Of a DNA stretch of 33,760 nt, positions 8,611 through 15,901 are shown one piece after another. The notes beneath the pieces are model-generated. The model was not told where the DNA came from and ran no database searches. It saw nothing but the letters and a program-made list of their open reading frames with translations. The stretch is from Verrucomicrobium sp. BvORR034 (lineage in GTDB: Bacteria; Verrucomicrobiota; Verrucomicrobiia; Verrucomicrobiales; Verrucomicrobiaceae), in contig NZ_BATQ01000080.1 of NCBI RefSeq assembly GCF_000739635.1, positions 1-33,760 of the forward strand, written 5' to 3'. The translations under genes were made by a program, and so were the position numbers. Within the stretch, counting starts at the first letter, position 1; every line of letters begins with the position of its first letter.

Positions 8611-8724
8611 CAGACCGCCGAAACTCCTTCGGAGTAGAGCTCGATATCTTACTCACCCAACGTAGACTCGCTTGAGGCTCGCCAACGTTGGGCTTGTCGT
8701 CGCAACCTCTTCGAGGAAGAGCTT
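8611..8724 (+). repeat. 114-base direct repeat, copy B
   Basis: This is the second copy of the element at 8033-8146, 578 bases downstream in the same orientation. The blocks CAGACCGCC, AACTCCTTCGGAGTA, ACCCAACGTAGACTCGCT, CAACGTTGGGCTTGT and CCTCTTCGAGGAAGA are shared exactly or nearly so. It ends about 110 bases before the start of the rhodanese/beta-helix gene and may hold part of its upstream region. Confidence 0.8.
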
Positions 8725-8834
8725 TGGCTGACTGCTTGGATCTGTGCGTGAGAGTCTTCGAGATCGCCGCGCTCGCCATCCGCCCTCGCGCTTGGGACTT
8801 GCCGCCATTCGTCTTTGCCGTCATGGTTTTGTCC

Positions 8835-10736
8835 ATGATGCGGATTTCTCGAGCTCTGATAGGGGTGGGGTTGCTATTGGCCTTCGCTTCCAGTCACCTG
8901 CGGGCAGATGAGCCGCCCAAGGTAGGGGAGCGGCCGCCAGTGATCCCAACAGGGGCTTCCAGCGATTCCACATCATTTCTCAAAGCGGCGCATGAGGCGG
9001 AGGCGTTGCGGGTGACGCGTCGTGTCAATGAGGCGGAGTTTGTTCGCATGGCGAAAGAGGAGAAGACGGTCATCCTGGATGCGAGGAGCAGGGCGCATTT
9101 TGACCGGTTGCGCATCAAGGGCAGCATGAACCTGCCCTACACGGAGATGGCAGAGGCAACGCTGCGGCGGTTGTTTCCTGACACATCGACCAGGATCCTG
9201 ATCTACTGCCGGAACAATCTGCCTGATGAACCCGCGTTTGTCGGGGATCCGAAGTCCCTTTTCCCGGCCGAGTTTGACCCTCCTAAATTCCCGAACGCAG
9301 GTCTCAATATCCCTACTTACATCACGCTCTATATCTACGGGTATCGGAATGTGTGGGAGTTGGACCCTGTGGTGAATCCCAATCAGTCGGTGATCAAGTT
9401 CGAGAAGGGGACTTCTGTGACCAAGGATCCGCAATTGAGTGCCTTGGTGCGGACGGGCACGTGGAAGGAGGACTGGCCGGATGGCAAGGGTGGGGTGGAG
9501 GTTCGAGAGGTCACGGCAGAGATCTGGACGGATGCGTTTCAGGCGGCGATTGAGAAGCATGGGCGGTTGGAGATCCCGGGCCGGAAAGAGCCGTACTACC
9601 TGGATGCGCCGCTGGTGCTGTCATCCGGTCAATCGATCAATGCGGCACCTGACGCGGAGATTCGGCTCAAACCGGGCGTGAACTCCTGCATGGTGCGCAA
9701 CCGGAGCATCCGTGATTTCTCCGACCGTCCCGTGCCGGAGGGGCTGGCGTCCGACAACGATCTGTGTGTGGAAGGCGGCATCTGGACCACGCTGGCGGTG
9801 GGGGTGCCTAGCATGAACGGCAATCGTGCGGGCCGCTCTGATGCGGCCAACACGGTGCCGAATTGCAACGGGACGCTGCTGTTCAGCAATGTGCGGAGGC
9901 TGGTGGTGAAGAACCTGGTCATCCGTCGCTGCCGGTCCTTTGGCGTGCATCTGGGCAATGTGAACCAGTTCCATGTGGAAGGCATCAAGTTCGAGGAAAA
10001 TGGGCGGGATGGGGTGCATGTAAACGGGCCCGCCCGGTACGGCGTGATCCGGGGCATTTCAGGAGTGACCCATGATGATCTTGTGGCGCTCAATGCCTGG
10101 GAATGGCGCAACTACACGCCGACGTTTGGCCCCATTCAGAATGTGTTGGTGGAGAAAGTCACGGGTGCGCCAACTGGTAGCAAGGCGACGGATGCCATCC
10201 GAATGCTGCCTGGGGTGAAGCGCTTTTCCAATGGGGATATCTTGGAGTGTTTGATCAGCGATGTGGTGTTGCGAGACCTCACGGACATTCGAGAGTTCAA
10301 GCTATACGACCAGCCCAATCTGGAGATGGGACGAGACAAAGATTTCAGCGTGGCGGTGGGGAAATTGCAGAATGTGACGATGAGACAGCTCCGATTCACG
10401 CGACCCGCGGTGGTTCAGATCGCCGCGGATGTGGAGGGGCTGTTCATCGAGGACGTGGATTTGCTGTTTACGCCTGAGCCTGCGTTCAAGCTGGTGGAGG
10501 TGGGTCCCATGTCTGCCACTTACCGGCACGGACCGGATCCTGCGCGCTGGGTGGAGATCTTTTCACCGGATCGCGACATCACGGTGAAAGGCTTCAACCT
10601 GGAAGCGGTGAGGGTGAACCAGCAGCCGGTGCCGGATGCGGCGGCGTTGGTTCAGACGAAGGATCAGCAGGTGAATCCAGACTACCCCAAGAGCACGCCG
10701 CGAGGAGGCGTGGGAAGGGTGCGCTGGGAAAAATGA
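8835..10736 (+). CDS. Exported rhodanese-domain / right-handed beta-helix fusion protein
   Basis: This protein of about 633 residues joins two modules. After a signal peptide (MMRISRALIGVGLLLAF, cleavage near SHLRA-DE), residues about 62-175 look like a rhodanese domain. They include VILDARSRAHFDRLRIKGSMNLPY and a candidate active-site Cys in LIYCRNNLP (about residue 125), followed by an inserted stretch and YIYGYRNVWELDP. From about residue 270 on, the sequence looks like a parallel beta-helix as in polygalacturonase or pectate-lyase folds (SGQSINAAPDAEIRLKPG, LVVKNLVIRRCRSFGVHLGN, FEENGRDGVHVNG). It ends near residue 633. The upstream in-frame ATG at 8823 and the TTG at 8688 are less likely starts because the signal peptide begins at 8835 or 8838. 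Substrates are unknown. Secretion is a firm inference; the enzymatic role is not. Confidence 0.75.
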   Translation: MMRISRALIGVGLLLAFASSHLRADEPPKVGERPPVIPTGASSDSTSFLKAAHEAEALRVTRRVNEAEFVRMAKEEKTVILDARSRAHFDRLRIKGSMNLPYTEMAEATLRRLFPDTSTRILIYCRNNLPDEPAFVGDPKSLFPAEFDPPKFPNAGLNIPTYITLYIYGYRNVWELDPVVNPNQSVIKFEKGTSVTKDPQLSALVRTGTWKEDWPDGKGGVEVREVTAEIWTDAFQAAIEKHGRLEIPGRKEPYYLDAPLVLSSGQSINAAPDAEIRLKPGVNSCMVRNRSIRDFSDRPVPEGLASDNDLCVEGGIWTTLAVGVPSMNGNRAGRSDAANTVPNCNGTLLFSNVRRLVVKNLVIRRCRSFGVHLGNVNQFHVEGIKFEENGRDGVHVNGPARYGVIRGISGVTHDDLVALNAWEWRNYTPTFGPIQNVLVEKVTGAPTGSKATDAIRMLPGVKRFSNGDILECLISDVVLRDLTDIREFKLYDQPNLEMGRDKDFSVAVGKLQNVTMRQLRFTRPAVVQIAADVEGLFIEDVDLLFTPEPAFKLVEVGPMSATYRHGPDPARWVEIFSPDRDITVKGFNLEAVRVNQQPVPDAAALVQTKDQQVNPDYPKSTPRGGVGRVRWEK

Positions 10737-10834
10737 GGCCCAATAGGGTGGCTCGACATTTCCCGATGAAGGCAGTGAAAAAATGCAGGTGACCAGAGGG
10801 CCGCAGCCTGGTGCTCCATGGTCAATGCCTCGAC

Positions 10835-11023
10835 TCAGCCGACAGGTTGAGCGGCTGGTGTCGATGTGGATACGAGTTGCCAGCCTCTAAGATCCCTCAT
10901 GGGGAAGATCAGTCTTTCCCCGTTCTGGCGAAGCAGAACAAAGGCATCCCTGCCGGTAACATGACGATCTGCCTGGTAGATTTTCCGGTCTCCGTTGATG
11001 AAGATGACAGTGTATATCCGCAT
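10835..11023 (-). CDS. Small hypothetical protein (about 62 residues)
   Basis: This short frame encodes a protein that reads like real sequence: MRIYTVIFINGDRKIYQAD, then an alternating hydrophobic pattern and LIFPMRDLRGWQLV. It suggests a small beta-rich soluble domain. No signal peptide or membrane helix is visible, and I do not recognise a family. I chose the ATG at 11023 because the product starts directly with the patterned region; an in-frame ATG at 11056 would add 11 residues. It is isolated, 98 bases beyond and convergent with the rhodanese/beta-helix gene. Treat as probable but unproven. Confidence 0.45.
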   Translation of the reverse strand: MRIYTVIFINGDRKIYQADRHVTGRDAFVLLRQNGERLIFPMRDLRGWQLVSTSTPAAQPVG

Positions 11024-11289
11024 GCCATAAGATAGGCGCACGATAACTGCGCACAATTCGTTACCGGGGCTCCACCCAATTGTGGGGGGAGGTCAGACAG
11101 GCGTCTCAATGAGGTGTCAATGGTGACGCCTTGGAACCTGTTTGGATGAGAACATCCGGGGGTGGCAGGTTCAATTATGGGAAGGAGATAGGAGCGGCTT
11201 CGCCGAACCTGAGAACTGCCCCTCCGGGTTGCGAGGCATTTTCATCCCGACAGGTTCTTGCGGCTGCGGGAATCACTTTCGTATCTCGC

Positions 11290-11634
11290 TTACAGCAGTC
11301 GCGTGCCCAATGGAACGTCTTGATCAGGTTCGCACAGGACGACATGGCCGTCTTCATTGTGAAAGCCGGTGACGAGGCATTCGGATTGGATGGGGCCGAT
11401 TTGTTTCTTGGGGAAGTTGATGACGGCGACGACGAGGCGGCCGACCAGGCTCTCGGGAGTGTAGAGAGCCGTGATCTGGGCGCTGGATTTCTTCACGCCC
11501 AGTTCTGGGCCGAAGTCCACCTGGAGGATGTAGGCGGGCTTTCTGGCCTGGGGAAAAGGCTGGGCGCTCAAGACGCGGCCCACGCGCAGTTGCACCTTGG
11601 TGAAGTCTGACCATTCGATGGTTTCCATTTCCAT
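11290..11634 (-). CDS. csaA: CsaA-like tRNA-binding-fold protein
   Basis: The 114-residue product matches the CsaA / EMAP-II-type tRNA-binding OB fold, also found at the C-terminus of methionyl- and N-terminus of phenylalanyl-tRNA synthetases. Visible features are IEWSDFTKVQLRVGRVLSA, KPAYILQVDFGPELGVKKSSAQI, LVGRLVVAVINFPKKQIG and SECLVTGF. Length fits CsaA (about 110 residues). CsaA in Bacillus has been described as a chaperone-like, secretion-related protein. The ATG at 11634 is the likely start (ATG at 11628 is also possible); the frame continues upstream to 11841 but that part does not look like coding sequence. It is transcribed divergently from the small lipoprotein gene, with 289 bases in between. 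Confidence 0.85.
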   Translation of the reverse strand: MEMETIEWSDFTKVQLRVGRVLSAQPFPQARKPAYILQVDFGPELGVKKSSAQITALYTPESLVGRLVVAVINFPKKQIGPIQSECLVTGFHNEDGHVVLCEPDQDVPLGTRLL

Positions 11635-11923
11635 GGTGGGAATGTGAACGCGGCCTGGACCGGTGCAAGCCGCGGCAAAGAAAGCCGGGGGGCGAATTCT
11701 TCGGAATCCGGATAGAGGGGAAGCTTTCCTCCTCAGAGGATTTGAGGCATGATCGAGTAAATGCAGCCGATGCAGGTTGCCCGATCCGATTACCCAGTGT
11801 CGTGGATGAGCCTGAAGATTGAAGGCTCCCCGGCCCTTCATTCATGTGCCCGGTGTTCCGGGGCAAGTTGTGCCTCTCAAGGGTGCCTTCGTTTCACTCC
11901 GTCTAACTCATCCACTTAACAAT

Positions 11924-12145
11924 ATGAAAGCTTTGCTGCTGGCCTTGTTGGCCCTGACCACTGCCACCTGTTTCACCTCCTGCGTGGCAGGCCACGTGGA
12001 TCGTGTGGAAGATCGCTATGATCGTCGCGAAGATCGCTATGACCGCCGCCACTACAGCGGACCGGGAGATCGCAGGGAGGACTACTGGGACAAGCGTGAG
12101 AACGTGAATGACAAGTTCCGCGGCCGTCGTGGGCTGATGTATTGA
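11924..12145 (+). CDS. Small Arg/Asp-rich putative lipoprotein
   Basis: The product is 73 residues. Residues 1-20 are a lipoprotein-type signal (MKALLLALLALTTATCFTSC) with a lipobox-like FTSC, making Cys20 the likely lipidated residue. The mature part is short and very charged, with a tandem repeat (EDRYDRR twice) followed by RREDYWDKRENVNDKFRGRRG. It resembles small, highly charged periplasmic or outer-membrane lipoproteins, whose function is generally unknown. A spaced RBS is not obvious. The frame is open further upstream, but a start at 11924 is clear because the signal peptide begins there. Confidence 0.7.
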   Translation: MKALLLALLALTTATCFTSCVAGHVDRVEDRYDRREDRYDRRHYSGPGDRREDYWDKRENVNDKFRGRRGLMY

Positions 12146-12202
12146 GGTGAGGGCGGGACGCATCCTGCCGGAGCGTCTGTGGCCTGCACAGCGGTTGTGC
12201 CT

Positions 12203-12511
12203 TTAACCGCCACCCAGATGGGCGGCATGGCGCAGTATGCCTGCGGTGGCCACCGCGATGAGGACGGTGGGCAGGAGGGAGAGGCGGGTGGCGGCAAAGA
12301 GAGTGACTCCCAGCGCGATGAGATTGGCAGAATTTCCAGACGCAAAGTCTGGGGCAATCACGGCGATCAGCACGCAGCCGGGAGCGGCTTCCAACACGGC
12401 TTTCGTGCGGGCTCCCAGCTCCCGGTTCCGCAGAAACAGATAACCACCGACGCGGGTCAGATAGGTGACAGCGGCCATGGCACCGATGGTGAGGAGGGTG
12501 GCGCTGTTCAT
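12203..12511 (-). CDS. azlD: AzlD-type branched-chain amino acid export subunit
   Basis: AzlD is the small membrane subunit (102 residues here) of the AzlCD exporter, thought to export branched-chain and related amino acids. Three or four hydrophobic segments are visible. The family pattern includes TIGAMAAVTYLTRVGGYLFLR near the N-terminus, AAPGCVLIAVIAPDFASG in the middle and LIALGVTLFAATRLSLLPTVL before the C-terminus. The ATG overlaps the azlC stop as ATGA, so the two are translationally coupled. It ends just after a 6-bp GCGGTT/AACCGC stem (12191-12210) that lacks a T-tract. Confidence 0.88.
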   Translation of the reverse strand: MNSATLLTIGAMAAVTYLTRVGGYLFLRNRELGARTKAVLEAAPGCVLIAVIAPDFASGNSANLIALGVTLFAATRLSLLPTVLIAVATAGILRHAAHLGGG

Positions 12512-13263
12512 GATGGGGACCTCGTGTTCCTGCAAGCGAAGGCCACGCCCGCGGCGGCACCGGCGGGGAGATACCATGCGCCGGGGATCAGCCGGTAGGT
12601 GGTGATCGCCACGGCCAGGCTCACCATCCAGGGTAGCGCTGTGCGGAGGCCCTTCCACATGCCCTTGAGCAGCACCAGGAAGACGGCGGGGAATGCCATG
12701 TCGAACCCGTAGGAGCGGATGTCTCCCAACCGGGGGCCCAATACGGCACCGGCTGCGGTGAAGAGGACCCAGGTGGCATACAGGCAAAGAGATAGCCCCA
12801 GGTAGTAGGGCAGACTGAAGGCGGGGAACATGCTCGAGCTTTTCCGGCGCTGCGTGTCCGCCAGGCCCATGGCCCAAGATTCGTCACACATTAGGAAGAG
12901 GGCTGGCAGGGCCTTCCACCTTGGCAGGTGACGCAGATGAGGGGCCAACGCCGCGCCCATGATGAGGTGGCGGCTGTTCACGAGGAAGGTGATGGCAACG
13001 ATCACCAGGAGGGCGGGCGGCGAGCCCCAGAGCTCCACGGCGGCGAACTCGGAGCCTCCTCCAAAGTTCAGTCCGGTCATGAGCGGCACTTCCTGGGTGG
13101 TGAATCCCTTTTGCACTGCATTGGTCCCCAGCACGAGGGCAAAGGGGATGAAGCCCACCATCACAGGAATGGAAGCGAACACGCCGCGTTGGAACTCGCT
13201 GGCGGTGTGCGACTTGGTCGTGACGGATTGGGTGGGGGCGGCTGCGATTTCACAGGTCTGCAT
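12508..13263 (-). CDS. azlC: AzlC-family branched-chain amino acid exporter large subunit
   Basis: The 251-residue membrane protein matches AzlC. An N-terminal motif FQRGVFASIPVMVGFIPFALVLGTNAVQKG is followed by GLNFGGGSEFAAVELW, FLVNSRHLIMGAALAPHL, FLMCDESWAMG and several further membrane helices. With AzlD it forms an amino-acid exporter in the inner membrane. The ATG at 13263 is chosen since the longer frame upstream crosses the regulatory region and the divergent Lrp-type gene. Divergent arrangement of azlCD and an Lrp/AsnC regulator is known from Bacillus azlB and others, so amino-acid-responsive control is likely. Confidence 0.9.
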   Translation of the reverse strand: MQTCEIAAAPTQSVTTKSHTASEFQRGVFASIPVMVGFIPFALVLGTNAVQKGFTTQEVPLMTGLNFGGGSEFAAVELWGSPPALLVIVAITFLVNSRHLIMGAALAPHLRHLPRWKALPALFLMCDESWAMGLADTQRRKSSSMFPAFSLPYYLGLSLCLYATWVLFTAAGAVLGPRLGDIRSYGFDMAFPAVFLVLLKGMWKGLRTALPWMVSLAVAITTYRLIPGAWYLPAGAAAGVAFACRNTRSPS

Positions 13264-13331
13264 GGCGTTGGCAGGATAATCGAAGGGTGACAAAAGATCC
13301 TTGCGTTTATGCCTGAATGCAGGGGTCAAAG

Positions 13332-13373
13332 TGGCATGCTGTATTGCATAAGGGCAAAGAAATGGCATGCTGT
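13332..13373 (+). promoter_or_regulatory. Repeated TGGCATGCTGT boxes between azlC and the Lrp-type gene (putative operator)
   Basis: The 11-mer TGGCATGCTGT occurs at 13332-13342 and again at 13363-13373, 31 bases apart (about three helical turns, same DNA face). Each box contains the palindrome GGCATGCT-like core GCATGC. They lie 5 to 46 bases before the regulator's ATG and about 70 to 110 bases upstream of azlC. The spacing fits a multimeric Lrp-type regulator; binding is inferred, not shown. Confidence 0.5.
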
Positions 13374-13377
13374 GCCA

Positions 13378-13842
13378 ATGATTCTGGACTCCATCGACCG
13401 ACGCATCCTGGCGGCGCTGCAACGGGACGGTCGGCTGCAAAATGCCGAACTGGCCAAGCAGGTGGGGCTGTCCCCATCCCCTTGTCTGCGGCGGGTACGG
13501 CTTCTGGAGGAGGCCGGGGTGATCAAGCGCTACGTGGCTCTGTTGGACCCTGCGAAGATTGGTCTGGGGTTGACGGTGTTTGCCCGCGTGTGGCTCACGG
13601 GCCAGGATGAGGAAACTACGAGCGGGTTCATGGAGGAGGTCCGCCAGATGCCGCAGGTGGTGGAGTGCCACCTGATGGCCGGGGATTGTGATTTCCTCCT
13701 CCGCGTGGTGGTGGCGAATCTGGATGCGTATCGCCGGTTTCAGATCGAACACCTCGGGCGCATCAAGGGGGTGCGGAACATCAAGACGGACATTCCCATG
13801 CAGATTGTGAAGACATCTGCCGAGCTGCCGGTGGGGGCGTAG
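13378..13842 (+). CDS. Lrp/AsnC-family transcriptional regulator
   Basis: The 154-residue protein has the family layout. An N-terminal helix-turn-helix (residues about 1-60) begins ILDSIDRRILAALQRDGRLQNAELA and continues into the recognition part VGLSPSPCLRRVRLLEEAGVIKRY. A C-terminal RAM/ligand-binding domain (about 65-150) contains VECHLMAGDCDFLLRVV and the glycine of GDCD. The ATG at 13378 is chosen as it gives the usual start of the family. It is divergent from azlCD, with the duplicated boxes in the shared intergenic region, so it is the probable amino-acid-responsive regulator of the exporter and of itself. Confidence 0.9.
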   Translation: MILDSIDRRILAALQRDGRLQNAELAKQVGLSPSPCLRRVRLLEEAGVIKRYVALLDPAKIGLGLTVFARVWLTGQDEETTSGFMEEVRQMPQVVECHLMAGDCDFLLRVVVANLDAYRRFQIEHLGRIKGVRNIKTDIPMQIVKTSAELPVGA

Positions 13843-13899
13843 CAGGACTGGACCGGTCCAGCGGGATATAGGATATAACCTAGAGGGGGCGGGGGCGGC

Positions 13900-14910
13900 T
13901 CACGCTCCGCGATCACTGCGCAGCGCTTTGAGCTTGCGGCGTTCTTCCCCTGAAGGGCGGGCGACGAGAATGGCGAAGGCGACAATGCCGAGAGTCACCA
14001 GGGCGGCTCCGCCCAGCGCCAGGCCTTGTGGCCAGGACTCGTGTAGGAAGAGGACGCCCAGCACCATGGCAAAGAGGAGCTCCGCCGCCTGCATGGCCTC
14101 GGCAGCCCCCAGGGCCACGGGTTGACTGCGGACCATGCCGGTGGCTTGAAAGAAGAGGATGGTGGCGATGACCCCAGCGCTCAGGGCCACTCCGGCGGCA
14201 AGCCACACCTGGCCGGATGAAGGAACGCCCGCCTGCCACCACGCGAAGACTGCGACGAGCCCCCACAACGGCTGGCTGGCAAGGGTCAGGCCAAAGACGC
14301 GCTGGGTGGCGTTGAGGCTCTCTCCCGTGCGCTCCAGGTGCACCAGCAGCAGGCGGTTGCCCAGGGGATAGGCCACCGCGGAGATCAATACGCAGATGAG
14401 AGCGATCCATGCGGCCGCATCCATAGGGCCGCTGCCGTGACCCAGCTGCATCATCAACACCCCGGCGAGGATGGCAATGGCGATCGCCACTGCGGCGAGG
14501 GGAATGCGCTTGCGGTTATCCCGATAGATGAACGGGGCGCAGAGCATCCCGGCGATGACGGTGAACTGGAAGCTGCCTGCGATCAGCCATGAAGGGCCGC
14601 TCGATGCGGCAAAAGAGAGGAGGCAGTAGAACAGGAGGAAGCCAATGACACTGCATCGAATCCACGCCCAGGGGTGGGCCATCATGGCGCGCCACACGGG
14701 AGCGATGCCACCCTGCGAGGGCATCAGCGGAAGCAGCATCGGCAGCGTGATGAAGTAGCGCAAACACGCGGTCCACGCCCAGTGCCCACCGCCCGTTGCG
14801 CTCACGCGGTTGAGCACATAGGTCATGGTGAAAAACAGCGCTGCGATGAGCGCGATGCCCACGGCAAGCAGGGCGCGGGAGCGATCGTGTCCGTGAGCGG
14901 CGTCCTTCAT
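13900..14910 (-). CDS. DMT-superfamily multidrug/metabolite transporter (EmrE-like, PF13536 type)
   Basis: The product has about 336 residues and around ten membrane helices in two EamA-like halves. The first starts RSRALLAVGIALIAALFFTMTYVLNR, matching the multidrug-efflux (EmrE) branch of the DMT superfamily. The C-terminal half contains GAAEAMQAAELLFAMVLGVLFLHE with the Glu common in EamA domains. I choose the ATG at 14910; an ATG at 14970 would add 20 residues that do not look conserved, and neither has a good RBS. It is convergent with the Lrp-type gene (gap 57 bases). The substrate is unknown. Confidence 0.82.
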   Translation of the reverse strand: MKDAAHGHDRSRALLAVGIALIAALFFTMTYVLNRVSATGGGHWAWTACLRYFITLPMLLPLMPSQGGIAPVWRAMMAHPWAWIRCSVIGFLLFYCLLSFAASSGPSWLIAGSFQFTVIAGMLCAPFIYRDNRKRIPLAAVAIAIAILAGVLMMQLGHGSGPMDAAAWIALICVLISAVAYPLGNRLLLVHLERTGESLNATQRVFGLTLASQPLWGLVAVFAWWQAGVPSSGQVWLAAGVALSAGVIATILFFQATGMVRSQPVALGAAEAMQAAELLFAMVLGVLFLHESWPQGLALGGAALVTLGIVAFAILVARPSGEERRKLKALRSDRGA

Positions 14911-15081
14911 GCGCACGGGGCAGAGGCGGAATGTGGGGGATGCGCGGGACGGGAGGAAGGCATTAAGCATCTGTTACGCTTGGGACGGGGCGGCGGGATG
15001 AGGCTGTTTGACCCGAAGCATGGCACGGTGCACTCGCTCTATCCAAAATCCGAAGCATTGCCGTGGAGGGTGCCTCCCGCG

Positions 15082-15110
15082 TTGACTTTTGTTTCGACTG
15101 ATCCTAACAA
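15082..15110 (+). promoter_or_regulatory. Sigma70-like promoter ahead of the GlsB/YeaQ-like gene
   Basis: TTGACT (15082-15087), a 17-base spacer and TAACAA (15105-15110) make a good match to the housekeeping consensus. The -10 lies 45 bases before the ATG at 15156. Confidence 0.5.
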
Positions 15111-15155
15111 TGGATCCCTGAAGGCATCTCCTGGTTACGTAACTGGAAAACTGTC

Positions 15156-15488
15156 ATGACCTTTGCCAAAGTCATTGTGTGGATTGTCACTGGCTTGATT
15201 GCGGGGACGCTGGCGGGACGCATCGTCACCATGAGCAAGGCCGGGCTGGGGCGCTGGGTGCACCTGGGTCTCGGCATGCTCGGAGCCATCGTCGGAGGGA
15301 TTCTGTTCTGGGCTTTAAAGATCGACTTTGGATGGGAGGACATTCACATCAGTGCCGAGGATCTTGTTTCTGCGTTGATTGGCTCGCTGATCTGCATTTT
15401 TGGCTGGAGGCTGATTCGCAAGTGGACTGAGGAGAAGGGGGATAAGGGGAAGGGCAAGGGTAAGACGGTGCCGCCTTCGGGGGGGTAG
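15156..15488 (+). CDS. GlsB/YeaQ/YmgE-family small membrane protein
   Basis: This 110-residue protein has three predicted membrane helices. The N-terminal segment IVWIVTGLIAGTLAGRIV, then LGLGMLGAIVGGILFWAL, and LVSALIGSLICIFGWRLI match the 'transglycosylase-associated' GlsB/YeaQ/YmgE family (Gly-rich helices). The name of the family is historical; its members are small, stress-induced inner-membrane proteins of unclear function. The C-terminus is Lys/Gly-rich and not conserved. It is a single gene with a plausible own promoter, consistent with stress induction. A REPIN-like repeat begins 24 bases downstream. Confidence 0.82.
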   Translation: MTFAKVIVWIVTGLIAGTLAGRIVTMSKAGLGRWVHLGLGMLGAIVGGILFWALKIDFGWEDIHISAEDLVSALIGSLICIFGWRLIRKWTEEKGDKGKGKGKTVPPSGG

Positions 15489-15512
15489 GGGGATGTGGAT
15501 GGCCCAGCAAGA

Positions 15513-15676
15513 CAAGGAGCGGCGGTTTGTGCTTGCACAACCGCCGAGGGTGGTCGGAGGAATCACGTGCCCAAGCCTCGAGGAGTCATGTGAGTCGCGG
15601 CGTGATTCGGTGTTGGATAGTCCATCGCTCTGCTTCCGTCCGGCGGTTGTGCAAGCACAAACCGCCGCTCCTTGGG
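15513..15676. repeat. REPIN-like element, family 1, copy 2
   Basis: This is the second copy of the element at 7732-7902. Its left arm (15513-15546) and right arm (15641-15676) are inverted repeats containing CAAGGAGCGGCGGTTTGTGC and its complement. The total is 164 bases and the interior differs in sequence from copy 1. It sits directly downstream of the GlsB/YeaQ-like gene. Confidence 0.85.
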
Positions 15677-15730
15677 GGGCGCTGGGTGTGGTTCTACCCT
15701 ATGACCGGGTTGCGTGGGTCAGGGGCTGTG

Positions 15731-15851
15731 CGACTGAGCCGTCCCGCATGCGGGACGGAATTCCAACCCTGCCGGCGGACGTTTAGGATCATCTGATCGT
15801 CAGCGCCCGATGCCGTGTCACAGAAGCGGGGCTGGAACCCCCGCCTCCTTT
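15731..15851. repeat. Partial copy of the 27-bp inverted-repeat element (right half)
   Basis: These bases match 29715-29830. Shared blocks are CGACTGAGCCGTC, TCCAACCCTGCCG, CGGACGT and the end CCGCCTCCTTT. The left arm is missing, so this looks like a truncated or degenerate copy; it lies between the family 1 element and the oxidoreductase stop codon. Confidence 0.7.
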
Positions 15852-15901
15852 GAGCTTCCCAACTCTTTGTGCCTTCGTGCCTTTGTGTGAGAATACTCAG
15901 G

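Noticed and set aside
8688-8834. Upstream TTG/ATG start for the rhodanese fusion (50 more residues)
   Set aside because: The extension would precede a clear signal peptide and run through the 114-base repeat.
7991-8836. Minus-strand frame of about 280 codons in the repeat-rich region
   Set aside because: It spans both copies of the 114-base repeat; composition is Arg/Ser/Pro-rich with no fold, so it is probably chance.
11131-11610. Plus-strand frame of 159 codons
   Set aside because: Antisense to the CsaA-like gene over most of its length, no domain.
12191-12210. GCGGTT...AACCGC hairpin as terminator of azlD
   Set aside because: The stem is only 6 bp, overlaps the stop codon and is not followed by a T-tract on the minus strand.
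13848-13877. Palindrome CTGGACCGGTCCAG followed by two GGATATA repeats
   Set aside because: It lies in the convergent gap after the Lrp-type gene; no T-tract and no gene to regulate, so I could not assign a function.
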